A DNA stretch of 64,000 nt from Euptelea pleiosperma (GCA_035048495.1 JASUTR010000049.1:1-64000), one strand, 5' to 3'. Numbered from the stretch's first letter, positions 1 through 14,289 are shown. Numbers and translations: made by a program. The notes: generated from the sequence alone by a model not told the origin.

Positions 1-3000
1 AGTCCAATTTGAGACGTTGAAGCACGGATGGAGCTAACTTGTTTCGCAGTCATAAATCTTGTTCAAAGACTTCAAATTTGTTGAAACAATTGTAATGGAA
101 GAAATTCGAGTCTAATTACGAGGTCCGGTTGCGAAAAAGTCCACAAGTTATAGGCTTCGGAATGTAACACACAACTGAGTCCAATTTGAGATGTTGACGC
201 ACGGAAGGAGCAAACTTGTTTTGACCGTCTTAAATCTTGTTCCAACACTTCAAATTTGTTGAAACAATTGTAATGGAAGAATTCGAGTCTAATTACGAGG
301 TCCGGTTGCGAAAAAGTCACAAGTTATAGGCTTCGGAATGTAGCACACAAACTGAGTCCAATAGTGAGACGTTGACGCCACGGATGGAGCTAACTTGTTT
401 CGACTGTCCGAATCTTGTTCCAACACTTCAAATGTGCTGTAACAATAGTAATAGAAGAATTCGAGTTTAATTACGAGGTCCGGTTGCGAAAAAGTCACAA
501 GTTATAGGCTTCAGAATGTAACACACAAACTGAGTCCAAATTGAGACGTTGACGCACGGATGGAGCTAACTTGTTACGACTGTCCCGAATCTTATTCCAA
601 CACTTCAAATGTGTTGAAACAATAGTAATGGAAGATTTTTGAGTCTAATTACGAGGTTCGGTGCGGAAAAAGTCACAAGTTATAGGCTTTGGAATGTAAC
701 AGACAAACTGAGTCCAATTTGAGACGTTGACGCACGGATGGAGCTAACTTTTTTCGCCTATCGCGAATCTTGTTCAATACTTCAAATGTGTTGAAACAAT
801 AATAATGGAAGAGTTTGAGTCCCAATTACGAGGTCCGATTGCGAAAAAGTCACCAGTTATAGGCTTCGGAATGTAACACACAAACTGAGGTCCAATTGAG
901 ACGTTGACGCACGGATGGAGCTAACTTGTTTTGACTGCTACGAATCTTGTTTCAACACTTCAAATGTGTTGCAACAATAGTAATGGAAAGAGTTTGAGTC
1001 CAATTACGAGGTCCGGTTGCGAAAAAGTCACAAGTTATAGGCTTCGGAATGTAACACACAAACTGAATCCAATTTGAGACGTTGACGCACGGATGGAGCT
1101 AACTTGTTTCGCCTATCCCGAATCTTGTTCCAATACTTCAAATGTGTTGAAACAATAATAATGGAAGAGTTTGAGTTCAATTACGAGGTCCGATTGCGAA
1201 AAAGTCACAAGTTATAGGCTTCGGAATGTAACACACAAACTGAGTCCCATTTGAGACGTTGACGCACGGATGGGGCTAACTTGTTTCGCCTAACCCGAAT
1301 CTTGTTCCAATACTTCAAATGTGTTGAAACAATAATAATGGAAGAGTTTGAGTTCAATTACGAGGTCCGATTGCGAAAAAGTCACAAGTTATAGGCTTCG
1401 GAATGTAACACACAAACTGAGTCCAATTTGAGACGTTGACACACGGATGGAGCTAACTTGTTTTGACTGTCACGAATCTTGTTTCAACACTTCAAATGTG
1501 TTGCAACAATAGTAATGGAAGAGTTTGAGTCCAATTACGAGGTCCGGTTGCGAAAAAGTCACAAGTTATAGGCTTCGGAATGTAACACACAAACTGAGTC
1601 CAATTTGAGACGTTGACGCACGGATGGAGCTAACTTGTTTTGACTGCTACGAATCTTGTTTCAACACTTCAAATGTGTTGCAACAATAGTAATGGAAGAG
1701 TTTGAGTCCAATTACGAGGTCCGGTTGCGAAAAAGTCACAAGTTATAGGCTTCGGAATGTAACACACAAACTGAATCCAATTTGAGACGTTGACGCACGG
1801 ATGGAGCTAACTTGTTTCGCCTATCCCGAATCTTGTTCCAATACTTCAAATGTGTTGAAACAATAATAATGGAAGAGTTTGAGTTCAATTACGAGGTCCG
1901 ATTGCGAAAAAGTCACAAGTTATAGGCTTCGGAATGTAACACACAAACTGAGTCCAATTTGAGACGTTGACGCACGGATAGAGCTAACTTGTTTCGCCTA
2001 TCCCGAATCTTGTTCCAATACTTCAAATGTGTTGAAACAATAATAATGGAAGAGTTTGAGTTCAATTACGAGGTCCGATTGCGAAAAAGTCACAAGTTAT
2101 AGGCTTCGGAATGTAACACACAAACTGAGTCCAATTTGAGACGTTGAAGCACGGATGGAGCTAACTTGTTTCAACAGTCATAAATCTTGTTCAAACACTT
2201 CAAATTTGTTGAAACAATTGTAATGGAAGAATTCGAGTCTAATTACGAGGTCCGGTTGCGAAAAAGTCACAAGTTATAGGCTTCGGAATGTAACACACAA
2301 ACTGAGTCCAATTTGAGATGTTGACGCACGGAAGGAGCTAACTTGTTTTGACATTCATAAATCTTGTTCCAACACTTCAAATTTGTTGAAACAATTGTAA
2401 TGGAAGAATTCGAGTCTAATTACGAGGTCCGGTTGCGAAAAAGTCACAAGTTATAGGCTTCGGAATGTAGCACACAAACTGAGTCCAATATGAGACGTTG
2501 ACGCACGGATGGAGCTAACTTGTTTCGACTGTCCCGAATCTTGTTCCAACACTTCAAATGTGCTGTAACAATAGTAATAGAAGAATTCGAGTTTAATTAC
2601 GAGGTCCGGTTGCGAAAAAGTCACAAGTTATAGGCTTCAGAATGTAACACACAAACTGAGTCCAATTTGAGTCGTTGACGCACGGATGGAGCTAACTTGT
2701 TTCGACTGTCCCGAATCTTATTCCAACACTTCAAATGTGTTGAAACAATAGTAATGGAAGAATTTGAGTCTAATTACGAGGTTCGGTTGCGAAAAAGTCA
2801 CAAGTTATAGGCTTTGGAATGTAACAGACAAACTGAGTCCAATTTGAGACGTTGACGCACGGATGGAGCTAACTTTTTTCGCCTATCGCGAATCTTGTTC
2901 TAATACTTCAAATGTGTTGAAACAATAATAATGGAAGAGTTTGAGTCCAATTACGAGGTCCGATTGCGAAAAAGTCACCAGTTATAGGCTTCGGAATGTA

Positions 3001-3366
3001 ACACACAAACTGAGTCCAATTTGAGACGTTGACGCACGGATGGAGCTAACTTGTTTTGACTGCTACGAATCTTGTTTCAACACTTCAAATGTGTTGCAAC
3101 AATAGTATTGGAAGAGTTTGAGTCCAATTACGAGGTCCGGTTGCGAAAAAGTCACAAGTTATAGGCTTCGGAATGTAACACACAAACTGAATCCAATTTG
3201 AGACGTTGACGCACGGATGGAGCTAACTTGTTTCGCCTATCCCGAATCTTGTTCCAATACTTCAAATGTGTTGAAACAATAATAATGGAAGAGTTTGAGT
3301 TCAATTACGAGGTCCGATTGCGAAAAAGTCACAAGTTATAGGCTTCGGAATGTAACACACAAACTG
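1..3366. repeat. Higher-order repeat: 12-mer followed by a second A-G run
   Basis: The monomer order from 1 is A-B-C-D-E-F-G-H-I-F-G-G (1 to about 2127), then A-B-C-D-E-F-G again (2128-3366). A carries GTCATAAATC, TTTGTTGAAACAATTG and AAGCACGG. B carries GATGTTG and GGAAGGAGC. C carries GTGCTGTAACAATAG. D carries CTTATTCC and GTTCGG. E carries TATCGCG and usually GTCACCAG. F carries TGACTGCTACG. G carries CGCCTATCCCG with GAGTTCAATT. The first copy has many more single-base indels than the second. Confidence 0.8.
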
Positions 3367-5136
3367 AGTCCAATTTGAGACGTTGACACACGGATGGAGC
3401 TAACTTGTTTTGACTGCTACGAATCTTGTTTCAACACTTCAAATGTGTTGCAACAATAGTAATGGAAGAGTTTGAGTCCAATTACGAGGTCCGATTGCGA
3501 AAAAGTCACAAGTTATAGGCTTCGGAATGTAACACACAAACTGAGTCCAATTTGAGACGTTGTCGCACGGATGGAGCTAACTTGTTTCTCCTATCCCGAA
3601 TCTTGTTCCAATACTTCAAATGTGCTGAAACAATAATAATGTAAGAGTTTGAGTCCAATTACGAGGTCCGATTGCGAAAAAGTCACAAGTTATAGGCTTC
3701 GGAATGTAACACACAAACTGAGTCCAATTTGAGACGTTGACACACGGATGGAGCTAACTTGTTTTGACTGTCACGAATCTTGTTTCAACACTTCAAATGT
3801 GTTGCAACAATAGTAATGGAAGAGTTTGAGTCCAATTACGAGGTCCGATTGCGAAAAAGTCACAAGTTATAGGCTTCGGAATGTAACACACAAACGGAGT
3901 CCAATTTGAGACGTTGACACACGGATGGAGCTAACTTGTTTTGACTGTCACGAATCTTGTTTCAGCACTTCAAATGTGTTGCAACAATAGTAATGGAAGA
4001 GTTTGAGTCCAATTACGAGGTCCGGTTGCGAAAAAGTCACAAGTTATAGGCTTCGGAATGTAACACACAAACTGAGTCTAGTTTGAGACGTTGACACACG
4101 GATGGAGCTAACTTGTTTCGCCTATCGCGAATCTTGTTCCAATACTTCAAATGTGTTGAAACAATAATAATGGAAGAGTTTGAGTCCAATTACGAGGTCC
4201 GATTGCGAAAAAGTCACAAGTTATAGGCTTCGGAATGTAACACACAAACTGAGTCCAATTTGAGACGTTGACGCACGGATGGAGCTAACTTGTTTTGACT
4301 GCTACGAATCTTGTTTCAACACTTCAAATGTGTTGCAACAATAGTAATGGAAGAGTTTGAGTCCAATTACGAGGTCCGGTTGAGAAAAAGTCACAAGTTA
4401 TAGGCTTCGGAATGTAACACACAAACTGAATCTAATTTGAGACGTTGACGCACGGATGGAGCTAACTTGTTTCGCCTATCCCGAATCTTGTTCCAATACT
4501 TCTAAAGTGTTGAAACAATAATAATGGAAGAGTTTGAGTTCAATTACGAGATCCGATTGCGAAAAAGTCACAAGTTATAGGCTTCGGAATGTAACACACA
4601 AACTGAGTCCAATTTGAGACGTTGACGCACGGATGGAGTTAACTTGTTTCTCCTATCCCGCATCTTGTTCCAATACTTCAAATGTGTTGAAACAATAATA
4701 ATGTAAGAGTTTGAGTCCAATTACGAGGTCCGATTGCGAAAAAGTCACAAGTTATAGGCTTCGGAATGTAAAACACAAACTGAGTCCAATTTGAGACGTT
4801 GACACACGGATGGAGCTAACTTGTTTTGACTGTCACGAATCTTGTTTCAACACTTCAAATGTGTTGCAACAATAGTAATGGAAGAGTTTGAGTCCAATTA
4901 CGAGGTCCGGTTGCGAAAAAGTCACAAGTTATAGGCTTCGGAATGTAACACACAAACTGAGTCCAATTTCAGACGTTGACGCACGGATGGAGCTAACTTG
5001 TTTCTCCTATCCCGCATCTTGTTCCAATACTTCAAATGTGTTGAAACAATAATAATGGAAGAGTTTGAGTTCAATTACGAGGTCCGATTGCGAAAAAGTC
5101 ACAAGTTATAGGCTTCGGAATGTAACACACAAACTG

Positions 5137-7613
5137 AGTCCAATTTGAGACGTTGACACACGGATGGAGCTAACTTGTTTTGACTGTCACGAATCTTGTT
5201 TCAACACTTCAAATGTGTTGCAACAATAGTAATGGAAGAGTTTGAGTCCAATTACGAGGTCCGGTTGCGAAAATGTCACAAGTTATAGGCTTCGGAATGT
5301 AACACACAAACTGAATCCAATTTGAGACGTTGACGCACGGATGGAGCTAACTTGTTTCGCCTATCGCGAATCTTGTTCCAATACTTCAAATGTGTTGAAA
5401 CAATAATAATGGAAGAGTTTGAGTCCAATTACGAGGTCCGATTGCGAAAAAGTCACCAGTTATAGGCTTCGGAATGTAACACACAAACTGAGTCCAATTT
5501 GAGACGTTGACGCACGGATGGAGTTAACTTGTTTTGACTGCTACGAATCTTGTTTCAACACTTCAAATGTGTTGCAACAATAGTAATGGAAGAGTTTGAG
5601 TCCAATTACGAGGTCCGGTTGCGAAAAAGTCACAAGTTATAGGCTTCGGAATGTAACACACAAACTGAATCCAATTTGAGACGTTGACGCACGGATGGAG
5701 CTAACTTGTTTCGCCTATCCCGAATCTTGTTCCAATACTTCAAATGTGTTGAAACAATAATAATGGAAGAGTTTGAGTTCAATTACGAGGTCCGATTGCG
5801 AAAAAGTCACAAGTTATAGGCTTCGGAATGTAACACACAAACTGAGTCCAATTTGATACGTTGACGCACGGATGGGGCTAACTTGTTTCGCCTAACCCGA
5901 ATCTTGTTCCAATACTTCAAATGTGTTGAAACAATAATAATGGAAGAGTTTGAGTTCAATTACGAGGTCCGATTGCGAAAAAGTCACAAGTTATAGGCTT
6001 CGGAATGTAACACACAAACTGAGTCCAATTTGAGACGTTGTCGCACGGATGGAGCTAACTTGTTTCTCCTATCCCGAATCTTGTTCCAATACTTCAAATG
6101 TGCTGAAACAATAATAATGTAAGAGTTTGAGTCCAATTACGAGGTCCGATTGCGAAAAAGTCACAAGTTATAGGCTTCGGAATGTAACACACAAACTGAA
6201 TCCAATTTGAGACGTTGACGCACGGATGGAGTTAACTTGTTTCTCCTATCCCGCATCTTGTTCCAATACTTCAAATGTGTTGAAACAATAATAATGGAAG
6301 AGTTTGAGTTCAATTACGAGGTCCGATTGCGAAAAAGTCACAAGTTATAGGCTTCGGAATGTAACACACAAACTGAGTCCAATTTGAGACGTTGACACAC
6401 GGATGGAGCTAACTTGTTTTGACTGTCACGAATCTTGTTTCAACACTTCAAATGTGTTGCAACAATAGTAATGGAAGAGTTTGAGTCCAATTACGAGGTC
6501 CGGTTGCGAAAATGTCACAAGTTATAGGCTTCGGAATGCAACACACAAACTGAATCCAATTTGAGACGTTGACGCACGGATGGAGCTAACTTGTTTCGCC
6601 TATCGCGAATCTTGTTCCAATACTTCAAATGTGTTGAAACAATAATAATGGAAGAGTTTGAGTCCAATTACGAGGTCCGATTGCGAAAAAGTCACCAGTT
6701 ATAGGCTTCGGAATGTAACACACAAACTGAGTCCAATTTGAGACGTTGACGCACGGATGGAGTTAACTTGTTTTGACTGCTACGAATCTTGTTTCAACAC
6801 TTCAAATGTGTTGCAACAATAGTAATGGAAGAGTTTGAGTCCAATTACGAGGTCCGGTTGCGAAAAAGTCACAAGTTATAGGCTTCGGAATGTAACACAC
6901 AAACTGAATCCAATTTGAGACGTTGACGCACGGATGGAGCTAACTTGTTTCGCCTATCCCGAATCTTGTTCCAATACTTCAAATGTGTTGAAACAATATA
7001 ATGGAAGAGTTTGAGTTCAATTACGAGGTCCGATTGCGAAAAAGTCACAAGTTATAGGCTTCGGAATGTAACACACAAACTGAGTCCAATTTGATACGTT
7101 GACGCACGGATGGGGCTAACTTGTTTCGCCTAACCCGAATCTTGTTCCAATACTTCAAATGTGTTGAAACAATAATAATGGAAGAGTTTGAGTTCAATTA
7201 CGAGGTCCGATTGCGAAAAAGTCACAAGTTATAGGCTTCGGAATGTAACACACAAACTGAGTCCAATTTGAGACGTTGTCGCACGGATGGAGCTAACTTG
7301 TTTCTCCTATCCCGAATCTTGTTCCAATACTTCAAATGTGCTGAAACAATAATAATGTAAGAGTTTGAGTCCAATTACGAGGTCCGATTGCGAAAAAGTC
7401 ACAAGTTATAGGCTTCGGAATGTAACACACAAACTGAATCCAATTTGAGACGTTGACGCACGGATGGAGTTAACTTGTTTCTCCTATCCCGCATCTTGTT
7501 CCAATACTTCAAATGTGTTGAAACAATAATAATGTAAGAGTTTGAGTCCAATTACGAGGTCCGATTGCGAAAAAGTCACAAGTTATAGGCTTCGGAATGT
7601 AACACACAAACTG
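5137..7613. repeat. Higher-order repeat: 7-mer I-E-F-G-H-J-K, two copies
   Basis: Two consecutive units of about 1239 bp start at 5137 and 6376. Both run I (TGTCACG core), E (TATCGCG), F (GCTACG), G (TATCCCG), H (GGATGGGGC, TAACCCG), J (GTTGTCGC, GTGCTGAAAC) and K (CCCGCATC). A rare private variant, GCGAAAATGTCACAAG instead of GCGAAAAAGTC, occurs in both copies exactly 1239 bp apart (5271 and 6510). That supports direct duplication of the 7-mer. The second copy lacks one base in the AATAATAATGG run near 6990. Confidence 0.85.
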
Positions 7614-10600
7614 AGTCCAATTTGAGACGTTGACACACGGATGGAGCTAACTTGTTTTGACTGTCACGAATCTTGTTTCAACACTTCAAATGTGTTGCAA
7701 CAATAGTAATGGAAGAGTTTGAGTCCAATTACGAGGTCCGGTTGCAAAAAAGTCACAAGTTATAGGCTTCGGAATGTAACACACAAACTGAGTCCAATTT
7801 CAGACGTTGACGCACGGATGGAGCTAACTTGTTTCTCCTATCCCGCATCTTGTTCCAATACTTCAAATGTGTTGAAACAATAATAATGGAAGAGTTTGAG
7901 TTCAATTACGAGGTCCGATTGCGAAAAAGTCACAAGTTATAGGCTTCGGAATGTAACACACAAACTGAGTCCAATTTGAGACGTTGACACACGGATGGAG
8001 CTAACTTGTTTTGACTGTCACGAATCTTGTTTCAACACTTCAAATGTGTTGCAACAATAGTAATGGAAGAGTTTGAGTCCAATTACGAGGTCCGGTTGCG
8101 AAAAAGTCACAAGTTATAGGCTTCGGAATGTAACACGCAAACTGAATCCAATTTGAGACGTTGACGAACGGATGGAGCTAACTTGTTTCGCCTATCGCGA
8201 ATCTTGTTCCAATACTTCAAATGTGTTGAAACAATAATAATGGAAGAGTTTGAGTCCAATTACGAGGTCCGATTGCGAAAAAGTCACCAGTTATAGGCTT
8301 CGGAATGTAACACACAAACTGAGTCCAATTTGAGACGTTGACGCACGGATGGAGTTAACTTGTTTTGACTGCTACGAATCTTATTTCAACACTTCAAATG
8401 TGTTGCAACAATAGTAATGGAAGAGTTTGAGTCCAATTACGAGGTCCGGTTGCGAAAAAGTCACAAGTTATAGGCTTCGGAATGTAACACACAAACTGAA
8501 TCCAATTTGAGACGTTGACGCACGGATGGAGCTAACTTGTTTCGCCTATCCCGAATCTTGTTCCAATACTTCAAATGTGTTGAAACAATAATAATGGAAG
8601 AGTTTGAGTTCAATTACGAGGTCCAATTGCGAAAAAGTCACAAGTTATAGGCTTCGGAATGTAACACACAAACTGAGTCCAATTTGAGACGTTGACGCAC
8701 GGATGGGGCTAACTTGTTTCGCCTAACCCGAATCTTGTTCCAATACTTCAAATGTGTTGAAACAATAATAATGGAAGAGTTTGAGTTCAATTACGAGGTC
8801 CGATTGCGAAAAAGTCACAAGTTATAGGCTTCGGAATGTAACACACAAACTGAGTCCAATTTGAGACGTTGACACACGGATGGAGCTAACTTGTTTTGAC
8901 TGTCACGAATCTTGTTTCAACACTTCAAATGTGTTGCAACAATAGTAATGGAAGAGTTTGAGTCCAATTACGAGGTCCGGTTGCGAAAAAGTCACAAGTT
9001 ATAGGCTTCGGAATGAAACACACAAACTGAGTCCAATTTCAGACGTTGACGCACGGATGGAGCTAACTTGTTTCTCCTATCCCGCATCTTGTTCCAATAC
9101 TTCAAATGTGTTGAAACAATAATAATGTAAGAGTTTGAGTCCAATTACGAGGTCCGATTGCGAAAAAGTCACAAGTTATAGGCTTCGGAATGTAAAACAC
9201 AAACTGAGTCCAATTTGAGACGTTGACACACGGATGGAGCTAACTTGTTTTGACTGTCACGAATCTTGTTTCAACACTTCAAATGTGTTGCAACAATAGT
9301 ATTGGAAGAGTTTGAGTCCAATTACGAGGTCCGGTTGCGAAAAAGTCACAAGTTATAGGCTTCGGAATGTAACACACAAACTGAATCCAATTTGAGACGT
9401 TGACGCACGGATGGAGCTAACTTGTTTCGCCTATCCCGAATCTTGTTCCAATACTTCAAATGTGTTGAAACAATAATAATGGAAGAGTTTGAGTTCAATT
9501 ACGAGGTCCGATTGCGAAAAAGTCACAAGTTATAGGCTTCGGAATGTAACACACAAACTGAGTCCAATTTGAGACGTTGACACACGGATGGAGCTAACTT
9601 GTTTTGACTGCAACGAATCTTGTTTCAACACTTCAAATGTGTTGCAACAATAGTAATGGAAGAGTTTGAGTCCAATTACGAGGTCCGATTGCGAAAAAGT
9701 CACAAGTTATAGGCTTCGGAATGTAACACACAAACTGAGTCCAATTTGAGACGTTGACGCACGGATGGGGCTAACTTGTTTTGCCTAACCCGAATCTTGT
9801 TCCAATACTTCAAATGTGTTGAAACAATAATAATGGAAGAGTTTGAGTTCAATTACGAGGTCCGATTGCGAAAAAGTCACAAGTTATAGGCTTCGGAATG
9901 TAACACACAAACTGAGTCCAATTTGAGACGTTGACACACGGATGGAGCTAACTTGTTTTGACTGTCACGAATCTTGTTTCAACACTTCAAATGTGTTGCA
10001 ACAATAATAATGGAAGAGTTTGAGTCCAATTACGAGGTCCGGTTGCGAAAAAGTCACAAGTTATAGGCTTCGGAATGAAACACACAAACTGAGTCCAATT
10101 TCAGACGTTGACGCACGGATGGAGCTAACTTGTTTTGACTGTCACGAATCTTGTTTCAACACTTCAAATGTGTTGCAACAATAGTAATGGAAGAGTTTGA
10201 GTCCAATTACGAGGTCCGATTGCGAAAAAGTCACAAGTTATAGGCTTCGGAATGTAACACACAAACTGAGTCCAATTTGAGACGTTGTCGCACGGATGGA
10301 GCTAACTTGTTTCTCCTATCCCGAATCTTGTTCCAATACTTCAAATGTGCTGAAACAATAATAATGTAAGAGTTTGAGTCCAATTACGAGGTCCGATTGC
10401 GAAAAAGTCACAAGTTATAGGCTTCGGAATGTAACACACAAACTGAGTCCAATTTGAGACGTTGACACACGGATGGAGCTAACTTGTTTTGACTGTCACG
10501 AATCTTGTTTCAACACTTCAAATGTGTTGCAACAATAGTAATGGAAGAGTTTGAGTCCAATTACGAGGTCCGATTGCGAAAAAGTCACAAGTTATAGGCT

Positions 10601-12988
10601 TCGGAATGTAACACACAAACTGAGTCCAATTTGAGACGTTGACACACGGATGGAGCTAACTTGTTTTGACTGTCACGAATCTTGTTTCAACACTTCAAAT
10701 GTGTTGCAACAATAGTAATGGAAGAGTTTGAGTCCAATTACGAGGTCCGGTTGCGAAAAAGTCACAAGTTATAGGCTTCGGAATGTAACACACAAACTGA
10801 GTCCAATTTGAGACGTTGACGCACGGATGGAGCTAACTTGTTTCTCCTATCCCGCATCTTGTTCCAATACTTCAAATGTTTTGAAACAATAATAATGTAA
10901 GAGTTTGAGTCCAATTACGAGGTCCGATTGCGAAAAAGTCACAAGTTATAGGCTTCGGAATGTAACACACAAACTGAGTCCAATTTGAGACGTTGACACA
11001 CGGATGGAGCTAACTTGTTTTGACTGTCACGAATCTTGTTTCAACACTTCAAATGTGTTGCAACAATAGTAATGGAAGAGTTTGAGTCCAATTACGAGGT
11101 CCGGTTGCGAAAAAGTCACAAGTTATAGGCTTCGGAATGTAACACACAAACTGAATCCAATTTGAGAGGTTGACGCACGGATGGAGCTAACTTGTTTCGC
11201 CTATCGCGAATCTTGTTCCAATACTTCAAATGTGTTGAAACAATAATAATGGAAGAGTTTGAGTCCAATTACGAGGTCCGATTGCGAAAAAGTCACCAGT
11301 TATAGGCTTCGGAATGTAACACACAAACTGAGTCCAATTTGAGACGTTGACGCACGGATGGAGTTAACTTGTTTTGACTGCTACGAATCTTGTTTCAACA
11401 CTTCAAATGTGTTGCAACAATAGTAATGGAAGAGTTTGAGTCCAATTACGAGGTCCGGTTGCGAAAAAGTCACAAGTTATAGGCTTCGGAATGTAACACA
11501 CAAACTGAATCCAATTTGAGACGTTGACGCACGGATGGAGCTAACTTGTTTCGCCTATCCCGAATCTTGTTCCAATACTTCAAATGTGTTGAAACAATAA
11601 TAATGGAAGAGTTTGAGTTCAATTACGAGGTCCAATTGCGAAAAAGTCACAAGTTATAGGCTTCGGAATGTAACACACAAACTGAGTCCAATTTGAGACG
11701 TTGACGCACGGATGGGGCTAACTTGTTTCGCCTAACCCGAATCTTGTTCCAATACTTCAAATGTGTTGAAACAATAATAATGGAAGAGTTTGAGTTCAAT
11801 TACGAGGTCCGATTGCGAAAAAGTCACAAGTTATAGGCTTCGGAATGTAACACACAAACTGAGTCCAATTTGAGACGTTGTCGCACGGATGGAGCTAACT
11901 TGTTTCTCCTATCCCGAATCTTGTTCCAATACTTCAAATGTGCTGAAACAATAATAATGTAAGAGTTTGAGTCCAATTACGAGGTCCGATTGCGAAAAAG
12001 TCACAAGTTATAGGCTTCGGAATGTAACACACAAACTGAGTCCAATTTCAGACGTTGACGCACGGATGGAGCTAACTTGTTTCTCCTATCCCGCATCTTG
12101 TTCCAATACTTCAAATGTGTTGAAACAATAATAATGGAAGAGTTTGAGTTCAATTACGAGGTCCGATTGCGAAAAAGTCACAAGTTATAGGCTTCGGAAT
12201 GTAACACACAAACTGAGTCCAATTTGAGACGTTGTCGCACGGATGGAGCTAACTTATTTCTCCTATCCCGAATCTTGTTCCAATACTTCAAATGTGCTGA
12301 AACAATAATAATGTAAGAGTTTGAGTCCAATTACGAGGTCCGATTGCGAAAAAGTCACAAGTTATAGGCTTCGGAATGTAACACACAAACTGAGTCCAAT
12401 TTGAGACGTTGACACACGGATGGAGCTAACTTGTTTTGACTGTCACGAATCTTGTTTCAACACTTCAAATGTGTTGCAACAATAGTAATGGAAGAGTTTG
12501 AGTCCAATTACGAGGTCCGATTGCGAAAAAGTCACAAGTTATAGGCTTCGGAATGTAACACACAAACTGAGTCCAATTTGAGACGTTGACACACGGATGG
12601 AGCTAACTTGTTTTGACTGTCACGAATCTTGTTTCAACACTTCAAATGTGTTGCAACAATAGTAATGGAAGAGTTTGAGTCCAATTACGAGGTCCGGTTG
12701 CGAAAAAGTCACAAGTTATAGGCTTCGGAATGTAACACACAAACTGAGTCTAATTTGAGACGTTGACACACGGATGGAGCTAACTTGTTTCGCCTATCGC
12801 GAATCTTGTTCCAATACTTCAAATGTGTTGAAACAATAATAATGGAAGAGTTTGAGTCCAATTACGAGGTCCGATTGCGAAAAAGTCACAAGTTATAGGC
12901 TTCGGAATGTAACACACAAACTGAGTCCAATTTGAGACGTTGACGCACGGATGGAGCTAACTTGTTTTGACTGCTACGAATCTTGTTT

Positions 12989-12993
12989 CAACA
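12989..12993. other. Left target-site duplication of the solo LTR (CAACA)
   Basis: The last five satellite bases before TGTAATACCCC. The intact monomer reads TTTCAACACTTCAAATG, so insertion duplicated CAACA. The right copy reads GAACA. Confidence 0.75.
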
Positions 12994-13768
12994 TGTAATA
13001 CCCCGAACTTTCGTTCTAGGGTATTTGGTAAATTCACCTAATAAATGAAAACCTGAAACTTTTTCAGACTCTTATTATTATTTTTATTGTTAAATATCAT
13101 GTATGAGTATGTGTATTTAATTTAATTTTATTCTGACAATTTTGGAAAAAAACCTGCTATTTTTGAAACTCGCTCTTTAGGGCTAAATTCCTACTAAAAA
13201 TAATGAATCATAACTTGCAGGAGACTTTTTCTTTCCCCGGCTAACATTCCAGAACTTTTATAAAAAAAATTATTTTGTGGGCCCGAGACACCAAAAATAT
13301 TCCTATTTTATCCTTAGCAACTTACTTGTGAAATTTGGAACCTTTCTTGAGAAAAAAAAACCCTAGCGGGAGATTTCGGGAGATTTTGATAAAAATAGTA
13401 TTTTCGTAATTTTTGAACTTTCCTACCATTCTTATATTTTTTTTATTAATATTTTATTATATTTTATTTATTTAATAGGCGTGTGGGACCCGCGAATCAC
13501 TTTCGGGTCATTCCAATATCATTTGACAATTTTCTAGGGTTTTGAACATTTTTGTGATTTATGTGTGTGACATGTGTCAATACCTTATTGTATGGACTTT
13601 AAATTATATAATATAGTTTGATTGAATTAATTAATAATTAATTGTGTTATAATTATTGGGTGGGCCCGTATGGCTAATCTAGAAACCTTTTGGGCTTAAT
13701 AATATTCTTAAATGAAGCCTATTGATGTATATGGGCCTTGGGCCCATTCCTAACCCATTCATAGTGTA

Positions 13769-13777
13769 AAATATAAG
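13769..13777 (+). promoter_or_regulatory. TATA-like box of the solo LTR
   Basis: AAATATAAG lies about 780 bp into the LTR. It is followed by an A-rich, CCCTAA-containing stretch (13830-13880) that resembles a transcribed leader. This is the best TATA candidate on the plus strand in this half of the LTR. The transcription start was not determined. Confidence 0.4.
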
Positions 13778-14079
13778 TTTTTGAGGGTTGAAAAAGTCAT
13801 CCCTTTGCTAATTACGAATTTCAACAAAATAGAAACCCTAATCCTTCTCTAAACCTATTTATGAAAAACCCTAAAGCTTTAGAAGTTTTCAAAAGCAAAC
13901 TCCATTAAAGAATAGAGCAAGCTCCATTAAACCTTCATCCGGGCACCGATCGCACTCGAGCAAGAAGGGAGAATTGACGGGGACTCCGATTTGAAGAACA
14001 TACTCCGAGGAGAGGACGATCCGACGACTTTCAAATTTAAAGAAACTTTTGATTTTCATTAAAGTTCAAGAAACCTTAA

Positions 14080-14081
14080 GG
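14080..14081 (+). other. Consensus 5' splice donor in the solo LTR
   Basis: CTTAAG|GTAAGTGCG matches the plant donor consensus AG|GTAAGT. It lies about 310 bp downstream of the TATA-like box, where an LTR-started transcript would have its leader. The downstream partner would have been in the lost internal region. Inference only. Confidence 0.35.
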
Positions 14082-14289
14082 TAAGTGCGCTTGATCCATC
14101 CTATACTTGTTTTTCTTCAAGATTTGTTTTTCTTTCATTAGATAATGGTTGATACTCATTATAAATTAATTTTAATAATATTTACTATATTCTTATTGGG
14201 TTGATCTTTGTTTTGGGCCACCATGATGGGTTTGGCCATGGTCTATTTTGTACCTATAACGGATGATTATGTTCTTATCATTTTTGTTG

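Larger units (their letters stand above)
1..12993. repeat. Centromere-type 177-bp satellite array, segment I
   Basis: Tandem head-to-tail monomers of 177-178 bp. Successive starts of the landmark AGTCCAATTTGAGACGTTG fall at 1420, 1597, 1774, 1951 and 2128. Near-invariant blocks in each monomer include CACAAGTTATAGGCTTCGG, GAATGTAACACACAAACTGA and TTACGAGGTCCG. An 11-nt segment between AACTTGTTT and AATCTTGTT varies and defines subtypes, for example CGCCTATCCCG, TGACTGCTACG, TGACTGTCACG, TCTCCTATCCC and CGACTGTCCCG. Stops occur in every frame, so it is non-coding. Monomer size and array purity match plant centromeric satellites, but the sequence is not the Arabidopsis 178-bp repeat as I know it, and I cannot assign a species. 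Centromere function is inferred. The last monomer is cut after TTTCAACA by a solo LTR. Confidence 0.97.

Noticed and set aside
1..498. ORFs of 69-82 codons on the minus strand in the satellite
   Set aside because: They exist only because indels in the first monomers shift stops. The equivalent monomers elsewhere are closed in all frames.
1..12993. CRISPR array
   Set aside because: The whole 177-bp unit repeats with no unique spacers, and the context is plant satellite and retrotransposons.
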